Made by a program: the position numbers and the translations under genes
The notes under the pieces: model-generated
The model's input: only the letters and a program-made list of their open reading frames with translations
Told to the model about the DNA's origin: nothing
Database searches by the model: none
Shown: positions 1 to 7,879 of the stretch, piece after piece
Numbering within the stretch: the first letter of the stretch is position 1
How the letters are laid out: each line of letters opens with the position of its first letter
Assembly (NCBI GenBank): GCA_009746045.1
Contig: RPFO01001240.1
Location: forward strand, 1-28,573
Reading direction: 5' to 3'
Origin: Mesostigma viride
Lineage: Eukaryota; Streptophyta; Mesostigmatophyceae; Mesostigmatales; Mesostigmataceae
DNA length: 28,573 nt

Positions 1-2180
1 TGTTTGTAGGGAATAGACCATGAAGGGGTTCTGGGAGGTGTCGGTGTTCTGCGTGCTCCAGGATCTCTTCCGCCGCGGTGGTCCTCTTGCGTGTCCATGG
101 CACGGCTTTGAGACGAGGTCTGCACCTCGTCCATGACCAAGAGCGCGTTTGCTGAGCAGTGGTCAGGCGCTCGTTGGTTCGAGAGTTCTTCCTCTTGGCG
201 TTCGGTGGATCTATGGCGTGCCGTGTGGGTTGTGTGACAGGATTCGAGATTCCACACGCACTTCCTGAGCTTGTCCAGCACGGTCTGTTGGGTCTTCTGC
301 TTTGATGATCGAGGGTAGAGGTCGCGCACTTCGCGATCTCCTCCGGAGTTTGTTTGTCGCTTGTTCTCCTTGCTTCGTGGCCAGCACGAAGTTCTTCTTG
401 TGTCCAGAAACCGCTCCAGCGCCTCCATGGGCCGTTGGCAGTGTCTTGCGGGACCGGTGGAGTGCATCGCGTAGGAGAACGGTCGATCGGGTAGTGCGGG
501 CTCAGAGACTGCGATCTTCTTTTCAGTCGGTGCAAGGTGTGACCACTTCGCCTTTTGCTGGGGGCCAGCTTTCTGAGCTCCCTTCCGCGGCGTCACAGTT
601 TTTCCCGCCCTTTCGTCGGGCCGCGAGTTCCGGGGGGGCGGAATCCTCACGTTGTCTCGTCGAAGGATCCTCTTGAACGGTGAACTTCGCGTTTGGGTGT
701 CCCTGACGGGGATGCGGCTCGCACGCGCGCCCATACGGGTGGGCTCGGACGGCAACCGTGTGGTTAGGCTTGCTGGGTATCGTATCAGATCCGATTTGCC
801 ATCTGACTGTAGTCGGCGTGTTCGCTTTCTGGGCTTTTTTCGTGGGTGGTTCTTTTCCGGTCTTCGTCCGGGAGTCAGATGCTGGAGCCTTTTCGGGGCT
901 TCCGCGGTCTTCTCGGTAATGCTCGCTGGGGTGTCTGCTTTTCGCTCGCATGCGCACGAGCGCGTTCAGGGGTGGTGGGGGGCGATGGGCGGTGCAGTTG
1001 TCCATCGTCTCACCTCTTGTTGCCTCCTCGTCGATCGGGTAATTTCCTTGCCTTCTCGCTCTTCTCTGACCTAGTTGCTTGATGTACGGCTTTGATCCCC
1101 CCTTTCGGTTGGCGGTTCCTCGGGCTCTATTTGTTACGCTCAGTGCGCGCACGGAGCCGCTTCAGGGGGCGCTTGGGGGCGCGCGTGGGCGGGCAAGGTC
1201 CCTGTTCGCACTCTTCCTCCTCGTCCGGCTTGAACTCCTTCTCGCTCTCTCCTACCTGCGTTGTAAGGACGTTTCTGTATACCGTCCTTTAGAGCGAGAC
1301 GGCGTGTTTTCGACCTTAGCACGAGTCGCTACGGGGGAAGGGGTGTATGTCTACTCCTCTGTCCTCTGGCCGTCACGCTTGACGAGGATTCGCTTGTCGT
1401 ATTTGGTTTTGCGCGTCGTTTGGGAGGTGCACCCGGTATCATGCTGTGCTGTGCTATAATGTGCTCACTACGTTAGAATATCGTTGTGTACGCTTAGGCC
1501 CTCCTAAAGATCTCGTTCCAATGGTAATGCATGTGCAGAGATGTCGGATGTGGAGAGACTTTGGTCATGCGGATCCTTTAGTTGTTTTTGTGTCCGGTTT
1601 TCTGTTTCGATCTGTAAGAAGAAATGGGTACGGCCGGGCGTTGGGATCCCGCGCGCCGAGGTGGTTTTGCTTAGCGGGCATTGGACAGAGGAGTGACGTG
1701 AGTTCTCGCATGTAAGCTGAGCGGTGTTCTGGTCCACGATGGAGGTGTTAAGAGCGTTCGTGATGACGTTGCGCGTGTGGGACGTTCTCGATATTATCGT
1801 CGAGGGCTCTTAGCTGGCCGATGATTACAGCTAACGACGGTGTAAACAACGAGAGTTACAAGTTGTTCATTAGCCCGCGGGGTGGCAGATTCTTCACCTG
1901 GTTCTGCCCGACGTGCTGCGAGGTTTGGATTAGGACCTGACGTGGCGTGGGTGTCGTCAGCATCATGGCATGAGCAATATTTTTTATTTCTTATAATAAT
2001 GAGAATCGCAGGCAATGAGTTTCGGAGCCTTTTTGCAAAAGTTGAAATTGGCGTAAATCAGTTTCCAATAGTCACTACGTAGAACAGGTAGCAATGTCGC
2101 TAAAGCAGGGAGGCAGCAGTGTAAAGCAGGTGATGAGTCCGCTATAATAGAGTAAAGTAACAACCGTTCCAGGTACGGTG
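1..2180. other. Stretch without a convincing gene
   Basis: Open frames exist on both strands here, but none has a recognisable domain and several overlap each other in different frames, as expected by chance in sequence of this composition. The first 1.4 kb is visibly rich in G and T on the plus strand. From about 1440 to 2160 the sequence becomes more AT-rich. A decayed gene, a non-coding transcript or host flanking DNA are all possible. I see no tRNA, rRNA or repeat. Confidence 0.5.
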
Positions 2181-2606
2181 ATGGGTTTTCCATCCCAATA
2201 TGTGGATGACCTAGCGAGGACTGGCAGGCTTGCGGACGCCGCAGGGGCTGCGGCAAAGAAGAGCTCGTTGGCGGGGTCCCTCGCGAAGAACGTGGGGATG
2301 TCCGCCGTCAGCTTCGGCGTGTTCGCGGCGCTTGGAAATCTGTTCGGATCCGACAGCAGCAAGGTCGGCGCGGCCCAGGACACGTGGACGGACGATTGGA
2401 CGGGGACGCCGGAGGACGCGACCGCCGCGGGGCTCCCGGGGTTCGGGACCGCGAAAAAGCCGAAGGATGAGGACGGGTATTCGCCCCTTGTATCCGTAAT
2501 CGTGTTCGTCGCGATCCTGGCCCTGATCCTGGCCGTCGCGTACTACCTGATGCGCCGGGCCGGCGTTGGCAGTCCCGCCCCCGCGCCCCCGCCCCCCCCC
2601 CACTGA
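2181..2606 (+). CDS. Hypothetical protein with C-terminal membrane anchor
   Basis: The protein has 141 residues starting at the ATG at 2181; the GTG directly before it is less likely in a eukaryotic virus. The N-terminal two thirds is soluble, with an Ala/Gly/Ser-rich part and an acidic stretch. One hydrophobic helix follows at about residues 99-122 (SPLVSVIVFVAILALILAV), and the tail is almost pure proline. This is the layout of a tail-anchored membrane protein such as a virion membrane protein, but no family is recognised. It converges with the ribonucleotide reductase gene, whose stop lies 30 bases away on the opposite strand. The proline tail lies in long C runs, so its exact end is sensitive to sequencing error. 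Confidence 0.65.
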   Translation: MGFPSQYVDDLARTGRLADAAGAAAKKSSLAGSLAKNVGMSAVSFGVFAALGNLFGSDSSKVGAAQDTWTDDWTGTPEDATAAGLPGFGTAKKPKDEDGYSPLVSVIVFVAILALILAVAYYLMRRAGVGSPAPAPPPPPH

Positions 2607-2635
2607 TGGCGTATTCGTATGCCCCCGTGTCGTGA

Positions 2636-3614
2636 TCAGCGCACGGGACAGGCGCCCGAGGGGCAGTCCCCGGCTAGTTTCGCCTCGTCCACGTCGACGT
2701 GCACGATGCCCGCGTAGTCCACCGGGGTCAGCTTGTTGCGGTACCTCCTCATGACATCCTCGGTGACCACCTCCTGGGGGAGGTAGCTGTACCCCAGGTC
2801 CGCTGCGTTCTTGGTGGGGTCGCACCTCAGCAGGAAGGACACGCCCACGTAGAGGTCCCAGTTCTTCTGGAACCAGTCCAGGATGGCGGGGATCTCGGTG
2901 GGATCGTACGACACCGTGCACGAGACGTTCTGGTCGCACCAGTTGGACATGAGGTTCTTGTAGCGCTCGAGTTGCGCCACGGCGGATTCGGTGTTGACCT
3001 CCACCTCCTCGGTGGTGCCGTCCTTCCTCGTGACGGTCTTTTTGGTGAAGGGGACGCTGGCGTAGGTGACGGGGAAGGTCACCAGGACGGAATCCTGCTC
3101 GTAGGGCTTGTCCGCCACCTTGTAGCCGGCGTCCCTGAACCTCTGCACGAGGGGGTCGTGCTTGGAGTAGGTGATGTTGTTGAGGATGTACCTGCCCATG
3201 GGCTTGTGGACGCCCTCCGGGACCTCCCCCCACTCCCTGGTGCTCATGATCTTGGACAGCGTGCCGCTGGGCTTGATGCAGGTGACGTTCTTGGGCAGGG
3301 GCTTCCCGAGACTCTTGGCCATCTCGTAGGCCGCGGAGACGGCCACGTTCTTCATGCGGCGGTAGTCGTAGTCCTGCAGGTCGGACCTGGCCACGATGCC
3401 GGTGAGGCCGACGCCGCACAGGTGCAGGAACTCGTTGTTGAGATGCCACGCCTCTTGTAGGATCTCGTCCCTGAGGTCGACGAGCGTCTGGCGGTAGTTC
3501 ATGCGCGCGGCCAAGACGAGCGCCCTCTCGAGGCCGGACTTGTTGCCCTCGTGGAAGGCGGCCAGGTTGACCTCGGTCAAATTACAAAACGACTTGTTGG
3601 CGAGCAGGATCTCA
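2636..3614 (-). CDS. rtpR: Class II ribonucleotide reductase, exon 4 (C-terminus)
   Basis: Exon 4 starts after an acceptor with a T10 tract (TTCCGCGCAG) and opens with EILLANKSFCNLTEVNL, placing the catalytic glutamate E353 directly after the splice. It contains the KPSGTLSK loop that binds substrate phosphates and the rest of the barrel. The end CPSGACPVR carries the C-terminal Cys-x4-Cys pair (C669, C674) that re-reduces the active site in class II enzymes. All expected functional residues are present, so nothing suggests decay. Confidence 0.92.
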
Positions 3615-3640
3615 CTGCGCGGAAAAAAAAAAGTGCGCAA

Positions 3641-3650
3641 GTGGTATACA
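3641..3650 (+). promoter_or_regulatory. TATA-like motif before the 3651 gene
   Basis: GTGGTATACA directly precedes the ATG. An A10 tract 12-21 bases further upstream is, on the other strand, the pyrimidine tract of the reductase intron 3 acceptor. Confidence 0.4.
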
Positions 3651-4316
3651 ATGCCCCGACCGCGGAGGAGATCCGGTGCGGGATTGGTCAGGTGCGCCCA
3701 CCATTCCGTACGCGCGAATGAATTTGACACTCTTCAACTGCCTCTAGAGATCGCGAAGGTGATCGCGGAGAGAGGAGAGGCGCCGTTCTTCGACAGGAGA
3801 ACCGTGGGGGATGGGTTGGCGGGCATTAAACGCAAAAAAATCGATGAAAAGGTGGCAGATAAACAACGCGTGTCCCGTGAGATCTTCGAAAATGGCCAGG
3901 AATTGACACGAGTGGACGGTCAACTCCAATTGATCCACAGACCACAACCCCCCCCCCCGCCGCCTGGCACCGCGGAGAGAGAGAGATGGGACGGTCTGGT
4001 TCGCGAGGCCGCAGCCAGATCAAGGCCACTGATCCGTCGACAAGATGACCTGTTCGATCAGAAACAAATGAAGGAACAAGAATTGCGCAATATCATCGCA
4101 CAACAGGGGCGACTAGAGCGCATCGACAACGACACTCTGTTGGCCGACCACGCGGCCAGGCTCGACAGATGGGACACGGCCAGACGGCAACACGAGGCGA
4201 GGCAGGCAGCGGTTTCAAAGCGGTGCGGCGTTCGGACGCGGAGTGGGACGACGTGCCGCAACCGGTGCGCGTACGGGAGAGGACGTTGCGGGGTGCACTC
4301 GAGGAGGAGACCTTAA
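3651..4316 (+). CDS. Charged helical protein with C-terminal C-x9-C-x10-C-x2-H motif, nested in reductase intron 3
   Basis: The protein has 221 residues starting at the ATG at 3651, five bases after a TATA-like motif (GTGGTATACA). It has a basic start (MPRPRRRSG), a highly charged middle rich in Arg, Gln and Glu that is probably helical (about 110-190), a short proline run near residue 100, and a C-terminal cysteine/histidine motif: C192, C202, C213, H216. The same motif with similar spacing is at the N-terminus of three other proteins here (6856, 13470, 24648). It resembles small zinc-binding motifs of the CxAxTxxGxxC kind of unknown function. It is antisense to the reductase and lies wholly within its intron. 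DNA or RNA binding is plausible but only inferred. Confidence 0.75.
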   Translation: MPRPRRRSGAGLVRCAHHSVRANEFDTLQLPLEIAKVIAERGEAPFFDRRTVGDGLAGIKRKKIDEKVADKQRVSREIFENGQELTRVDGQLQLIHRPQPPPPPPGTAERERWDGLVREAAARSRPLIRRQDDLFDQKQMKEQELRNIIAQQGRLERIDNDTLLADHAARLDRWDTARRQHEARQAAVSKRCGVRTRSGTTCRNRCAYGRGRCGVHSRRRP

Positions 4317-4810
4317 GCAGCCTGTGCGGCGTATCCCATGTTAAAAGTGGGTGGGACCATCGCGTTCCAGGCAAGCTTTCTTCGTCCAGGCCAAAGGATA
4401 CTGTCCACTATAAATAAAACGAAGAAAAGGGTCGAGAGGCCCTGCACGAGCCCCGCGGTCATTAGCAAGGAACGTGTCACGTCTTGCTTCACCAATCCGC
4501 GGTTTACCCCGAACTTCTTCAACAGGCCCCATAGCAACCACAACAAGGCGGCAGCGCCTTGGAAACCTAGTATTACCTTAAGCCAGGAATATCCGAACAA
4601 AGGGTTCATATTAGGCTTGAGCCACATACTCGTTAAAAAGGCCACAAAAGCCAGTACCAACAAGCCTTGCGCAGAGCCCGCAGAAGCCAACATGGCTTTT
4701 ACGGTGCTCGGTTTCCCGACGTCCTTTAACAAGACTCCTCCCCACCACACGCCATAGACGAGTATTTGCAACAGAGAAAAAATCAGTAAAATCTCCACGT
4801 TACTCGGCAT
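4313..4810 (-). CDS. Four-segment membrane protein nested in reductase intron 3
   Basis: The protein has 165 residues with four strong hydrophobic segments at about 7-27, 45-63, 76-97 and 114-139, short loops and a small polar tail. No family is recognised; the pattern of four similar helices with polar turns (for example LLKDVGKPS and LKKFGVNRG) suggests two repeated hairpins. It is on the same strand as the reductase, inside its third intron, and starts 56 bases after the donor. An AT-rich TATA-like stretch (CATATAATACG) sits just upstream, so it probably has its own promoter. Its composition is less GC-rich than the exons, which may mean a different origin. Confidence 0.75.
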   Translation of the reverse strand: MPSNVEILLIFSLLQILVYGVWWGGVLLKDVGKPSTVKAMLASAGSAQGLLVLAFVAFLTSMWLKPNMNPLFGYSWLKVILGFQGAAALLWLLWGLLKKFGVNRGLVKQDVTRSLLMTAGLVQGLSTLFFVLFIVDSILWPGRRKLAWNAMVPPTFNMGYAAQAA

Positions 4811-4866
4811 TGCACGTATTATATGTAGGAAAGAATAAAAAAGAGCGAGCGTTTTTTTCCAGATAC

Positions 4867-5261
4867 CAGCAAGGATTGCAGCCTTTGCACCAGGGGGCGC
4901 GGCGGCGGGCTGCCTCGAGGTTGAACATGCCGGGCTCGGAGCCGCCGGAGTCGAGCATGATGGCGAAGATCTCCTCCAGCTGCTGGCGGGTGGGCTCCTT
5001 GGTGAAGACCAGCGAGTTGTTGGACTGCTGGCGGTGGGCGTGGGCGATCCACCAAGTTTTTTTAGCGGAGGCGAACTCGCGCCACTCGACGTCGCCGTAC
5101 TCGAAGAGTGCGATCTCCGCGGACCGGCGACTGCTCAACATGGTCCCGAGGTGGTTCACGATGTCGAGGATGTCCATCTTGGTGAGGAGCTGGTCCGCGC
5201 GCCGGGACAAAATGTCGGAGATAGCCACCATAGCCTTGGATACGTTTACATCGCCAGAGCT
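4867..5261 (-). CDS. rtpR: Class II ribonucleotide reductase, exon 3 (active-site cysteine)
   Basis: Exon 3 begins after the acceptor TTTTTCTCGACCCCCGCAG and joins exon 2 in phase 0 to give GYGWL-SSGD. It holds the RRSAEIALF motif, SNNS, and ends with the catalytic NPC segment. In the spliced numbering the thiyl-radical cysteine is C351, with N349 before it and E353 in the next exon, matching the N-x-C-x-E active site of the family. The donor is GTATCT (4866-4861), weaker than the two GTGAGT donors. The codon split by the intron reads TGT, so the residue after the catalytic Cys is a second Cys; Gly or Ala is more usual there. Confidence 0.9.
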
Positions 5262-5369
5262 CTGCGGGGGTCGAGAAAAATATCGGGGCCAACAGTACAT
5301 CATGAGGTGCACGGCTAAGACTCGCGGGCCAGACCGACCCGCAAGGATTTCGACGAAAATTACGCAGAA

Positions 5370-5771
5370 ATGGCGAGCAATTTCTCTCCATTCCGCAAGA
5401 GCCCTTACGACTTGTTCGAGAAGTCCATACTTGCCCACAACAAAGCCATAGGTAGAGGGGGGGCGGAACGTTTTGTAAAGGTGCCTCTGGGGAGAAGCGA
5501 AAAAGACCCCAAGGTCGTCTCAACATTTACCGACGCGTTAGATGGCAAAACCGACGCGATGTCGCACCTCCACGCGGGCAGGTTAACGTGGCGAAGACCG
5601 GAGCGGTCCGCCGAGGATGAAAGGTTCCTGACCGACCCCTCCACACACCGCCGGAGCAGATACATCCCCTCGCTCCGGGAGCTAGCCATCAACGCCATCC
5701 CCGAGGGTCCCGAACAGGACGCGGCCTGGCACTTAGCGAGCCACGGCGATTTTCCCGCGGACGAGATGTAG
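5370..5771 (+). CDS. Hypothetical soluble protein nested in reductase intron 2
   Basis: The protein has 133 residues from the ATG at 5370 to the stop at 5771. It is hydrophilic, basic in the first half and rich in Arg/Asp/Glu later, with no membrane segment and no recognised domain. It lies antisense to the reductase within intron 2 and converges with the small membrane protein gene at 5808-6041. Its GC-rich codon use fits the neighbouring genes. The opposite strand is also open (5405-5791) but lacks comparable features. Confidence 0.6.
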   Translation: MASNFSPFRKSPYDLFEKSILAHNKAIGRGGAERFVKVPLGRSEKDPKVVSTFTDALDGKTDAMSHLHAGRLTWRRPERSAEDERFLTDPSTHRRSRYIPSLRELAINAIPEGPEQDAAWHLASHGDFPADEM

Positions 5772-5807
5772 ATGGTTGCCACTACTTCCAAGCATCTTCA
5801 AATCCTG

Positions 5808-6041
5808 TCACATCCTTCCGCCACTTTGCAAACGTAGACAGAACTTCCTGTTCCAACCAATCAACTCAAAAACCACGTGCAGGATGGCAGCAGACACGCC
5901 AACTTGTATCAAAATACCAGCGTGGGACATCGCCATCATCGGGCTCTGTTTCATGTGCACCGAATGGACGAGAGTCATGATACCGGCCATCGCCGCCGCC
6001 ACGATCGCGGATTCTACAAGGACCGCACCGAAATGGGACAT
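5808..6041 (-). CDS. Small two-segment membrane protein, NCLDV type, nested in reductase intron 2
   Basis: The protein has 77 residues starting MSHFGAVLVESA, with two hydrophobic segments (about 9-27 and 45-63) and a short tail ending near IGWNRKFC. The pattern of an HFG start, a VH..MK turn, a QVGVSAAILH second helix and an E.xG.N..xC end resembles a short membrane protein family I associate with large DNA viruses of protists; this is from memory of the pattern, not from a search. A GTTATACTAG motif lies 13 bases upstream of the ATG. The gene is on the reductase strand inside intron 2. The opposite frame at 5776-6054 is judged a shadow. Confidence 0.65.
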   Translation of the reverse strand: MSHFGAVLVESAIVAAAMAGIMTLVHSVHMKQSPMMAMSHAGILIQVGVSAAILHVVFELIGWNRKFCLRLQSGGRM

Positions 6042-6108
6042 GGAATCGATCTAGTATAACGCAACATAAATATTGGCGACGGATTCGAGTATCCGCCAAT
6101 CAACTCAC

Positions 6109-6394
6109 CAGCCACCCATAGCCCCTCAGACGCGTCCCAGCGGGTCTTATCTCGGTGAAGTCCAGCACGAGTCGCTCGGCGGGGTATTTGCCGGCCATGA
6201 GCTTCCCCACGGCGCGGGCCCAGGCGACGGCCGAGTCGCCCACGGATAGGGTCCATGTCTTGGTGTCGGGGTCCCAGGTCTCCTTGTTGGACTCGCGCCC
6301 CCCGACGGAGGTCCGCTGCGACCGGATGACGTCGATGTGCGGGATGCGCCTGGAGAAGCCGTTGAGCGTGCCGGTGACGGGTTTGAAGCCGACC
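6109..6394 (-). CDS. rtpR: Class II ribonucleotide reductase, exon 2
   Basis: Exon 2 follows the acceptor CTGCACAG with a T8 tract on the minus strand. The first base completes the Gly codon opened by exon 1, restoring the family motif GCGVGF. It continues through FSRRIPHIDVI and ends with LVLDFTEIRPAGTRLRGYGW, the substrate-site strand of class II reductases. It stops at a GTGAGT donor (6108-6103) in phase 0. Residues are about 125-220 of the spliced protein. Confidence 0.9.
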
Positions 6395-6420
6395 CTGTGC
6401 AGAAAAAAAACCGCAAGTAT

Positions 6421-6828
6421 ATGTCACACTTGAACGCCATGGGATTCTTCATGAAGGACTTCAAGAGCCTGTTTCTGTTCGGCGCGGTGATCGGCGCGGC
6501 TCACGTGATCGCCACCTGGGTGCGTGTGAAGAGAGAGAGGTTCCGCCTGCGGACCAACATCAGGTCCACGCTGGCCCTCACCTACCTGCTGGTCCTGGGC
6601 GGGCTGGGCTACGTGCTTTACAGGAACTTCCACGACAGGGTGTACTCCTACGAGACTACGATCTGGAAGATCCTGAAGGGGTTGCTGACACTGGGGGGTG
6701 CCTCGACGTCATACTCCATCATCATGACGGTCGGTTCCTCCTTTTTCTCTAGCCGCCCCGTGGCCGCGGTGGTGGATGCGACGGTGTCAGAGGCGACGGC
6801 CCCGACCACGGCGACCACGGCCGCCTAA
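6421..6828 (+). CDS. Three-segment membrane protein nested in reductase intron 1
   Basis: The protein has 135 residues. Hydrophobic segments lie at about 17-33, 49-66 and 82-108, followed by an Ala/Thr/Val tail ending TTATTAA. The start is the ATG at 6421, directly behind GCAAGTAT; later Met residues 7 and 11 are possible alternatives. The start lies 26 bases from the reductase intron 1 acceptor on the other strand, so its A-rich upstream tract is also the pyrimidine tract of that acceptor. It is followed by the 6856 gene in the same direction. No family recognised. Confidence 0.7.
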   Translation: MSHLNAMGFFMKDFKSLFLFGAVIGAAHVIATWVRVKRERFRLRTNIRSTLALTYLLVLGGLGYVLYRNFHDRVYSYETTIWKILKGLLTLGGASTSYSIIMTVGSSFFSSRPVAAVVDATVSEATAPTTATTAA

Positions 6829-6841
6829 ATTTTCTCCCGTA

Positions 6842-6855
6842 CCAGTATAAAAACG
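6842..6855 (+). promoter_or_regulatory. TATA-like motif before the 6856 gene
   Basis: The sequence CAGTATAAAAACG directly precedes the ATG. Similar AGTATA or GGTATAC motifs precede the genes at 3651, 6421, 7555 and 25952 (plus) and 19833 (minus). Confidence 0.45.
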
Positions 6856-7080
6856 ATGAAGTGCACGGCGGTCACCAAACTGAACAAGAGGTGCAAGAAC
6901 AAGGCGTGCGTGCTGTCGCCCAAGCCCGTGTGCCGCGCCCACTCCCGCCACCGGGCGCATTCGTACGCGCTCGTGCTGGCTGCCCAGGAGTACCAGAACA
7001 GGAGAAAGAGGGAGATGGAGGCGCGCCGGCGACAGATCCCCGGGACGACGTGGCGCTATTGGGACGAGAAGGTGGAGTGA
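6856..7080 (+). CDS. Small basic protein with C-x9-C-x12-C-x2-H motif, nested in reductase intron 1
   Basis: The protein has 74 residues, of which the first 30 form the cysteine/histidine motif (C3, C13, C26, H29; MKCTAVTKLNKRC at the start) shared with three other genes of the window. The remainder is basic and helical (QEYQNRRKREMEARRR). CAGTATAAAAACG stands immediately before the ATG and looks like a TATA-type promoter with a very short leader. The stop is next to the reductase donor site on the opposite strand. Zinc binding and nucleic-acid contact are inferred from composition only. Confidence 0.75.
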   Translation: MKCTAVTKLNKRCKNKACVLSPKPVCRAHSRHRAHSYALVLAAQEYQNRRKREMEARRRQIPGTTWRYWDEKVE

Positions 7081-7087
7081 GACTCAC

Positions 7088-7461
7088 CCGCATCCCTGCA
7101 GCAGCAGCCATAGCACGTCGACGACGTCGTAGACGGTCTCGACCTCGGTGAAGCTGCAGTTGAACATGCAGGACTCTCGCCTCCTGCTCAACTCCGTGCC
7201 CCCGAGGAAGAGAGTGCGGCCCGCGGGGGCGATGTACCGGTTCGTGATGCAGTGGCGCAGCTCCTCCAACTCCGCGAGCTCGGCTCGGTTGAGCGCGTCC
7301 TCCTTGGCGCGAACCCAGAGCCACTTCTGGTGGGAGACCACCCTGTCCACCACCTGCTCCCACGTCTCCAGCTGCGATGTGCCCTCGAGGGGGCGGTGGT
7401 AGGTCCTCAACGCGATGGCCATGGCTCTGTCCGTGGGAGTGGTGGCGCGGGCCGGCTCCAT
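7088..7461 (-). CDS. rtpR: Class II ribonucleotide reductase (AdoCbl-dependent), exon 1
   Basis: This is the first of four exons encoding a monomeric adenosylcobalamin-dependent ribonucleoside-triphosphate reductase, which reduces NTPs to dNTPs. It starts at the ATG at 7461 (MEPAR); no better upstream in-frame ATG is seen. Exon 1 carries the N-terminal part of the barrel, with the family motif APAGRTLFLGGT and the sequence SCMFNCSF, whose Cys matches the first cysteine of the regulatory or reducible pair. It ends in QGCG at a GTGAGT donor (7087-7082), phase 2. Joining the four exons gives 2,034 nt and 677 residues, close to the usual size of about 700-740. It is divergent from the membrane protein gene at 7555, about 93 bases away. 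The chain of exact phase matches makes the spliced model strong. Confidence 0.9.
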
Positions 7462-7539
7462 GGGTCTGATACCATGGGATGGCAAATATCTTCCGGGTTG
7501 AACGCGACTCCGGGGGGCTGCATTTTTTTTTTCTTTACG

Positions 7540-7554
7540 GCTAGTATACACACC
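7540..7554 (+). promoter_or_regulatory. TATA-like motif in the divergent reductase / 7555 spacer
   Basis: CTAGTATACACACC stands just before the ATG at 7555, behind a T-rich run. The core GTATAC is palindromic, so it could serve the divergent reductase gene as well. Confidence 0.4.
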
Positions 7555-7866
7555 ATGTCTGCTGCCGTGAACCGTTTGCTCTCCCTGCCCATGAGGCTGC
7601 TCCAGATGCCGCTGAGCCTGGGACCATGGCCCACGGTCGCGTTGGCCCTGTTCATCCTGTACTACACCGCCACTTCCATCCGCTTCCACCGCAAGGCGAA
7701 GACGAACTGTACGGGGTTCATGGACTTCCGGTGCTGGATGACCAAGTGGGGCATCATGTTTATCGGCCTCGCGGGCGGCACCTACATGCTGGCTAGGGGG
7801 GTGAACAACCTGATCAATGTCGGCGAGGGGGGCGCGTCTGTTCTCCCCCGCGGTGGCCCAACATAA
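7555..7866 (+). CDS. Small membrane protein, two segments
   Basis: The protein has 103 residues. After an amphipathic start (NRLLSLPMRLLQMP) come two hydrophobic segments at about 25-43 and 65-82, separated by a polar loop with two cysteines (C52, C60), and a glycine-rich tail. Not recognised, but this size and layout are typical of virion inner-membrane proteins in large DNA viruses. It is divergent from the reductase and followed 13 bases later by another small membrane protein gene, so the two may form a late gene pair. Confidence 0.7.
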   Translation: MSAAVNRLLSLPMRLLQMPLSLGPWPTVALALFILYYTATSIRFHRKAKTNCTGFMDFRCWMTKWGIMFIGLAGGTYMLARGVNNLINVGEGGASVLPRGGPT

Positions 7867-7879
7867 CCGCGTAAATAAA

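Larger units (their letters stand above)
3615..4866 (-). other. Reductase intron 3 (1,252 nt), holding one plus- and one minus-strand gene
   Basis: GT...AG intron with donor GTATCT and acceptor CCGCGCAG behind T10, phase 2. Genes at 3651-4316 (plus) and 4313-4810 (minus) converge and overlap by four bases; together they cover about 93 % of the intron. Confidence 0.85.
5262..6108 (-). other. Reductase intron 2 (847 nt), holding one plus- and one minus-strand gene
   Basis: GT...AG intron with donor GTGAGT and acceptor CCCCCGCAG behind TTTTTCTC, phase 0. It carries genes at 5370-5771 (plus) and 5808-6041 (minus), about 75 % of its length. Confidence 0.85.
6395..7087 (-). other. Reductase intron 1 (693 nt), holding two plus-strand genes
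   Basis: GT...AG intron with donor GTGAGT and acceptor CTGCACAG behind T8, phase 2. Two plus-strand genes (6421-6828, 6856-7080) cover about 91 % of it. The second gene's stop ends at 7080, next to the donor motif. No intron endonuclease or group I/II core is apparent. Confidence 0.85.

Noticed and set aside
523-1152. 209-residue minus-strand frame
   Set aside because: No recognisable domain; overlaps several other frames in a biased-composition region; not supported as a gene.
2211-3449. 412-residue open frame on the reductase strand, and a 253-residue plus frame at 2699-3460
   Set aside because: Both lie in other frames of reductase exon 4, are very rich in Arg, Gly, His and Pro, and have no domain.
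5776-6054. 92-residue plus-strand frame
   Set aside because: Opposite to the small two-segment membrane protein, which has the more convincing features.
3615-7087. Inteins or group I/II introns in the reductase
   Set aside because: Interruptions are not in frame, carry no splicing domains or homing endonuclease, and have GT...AG ends with pyrimidine tracts.
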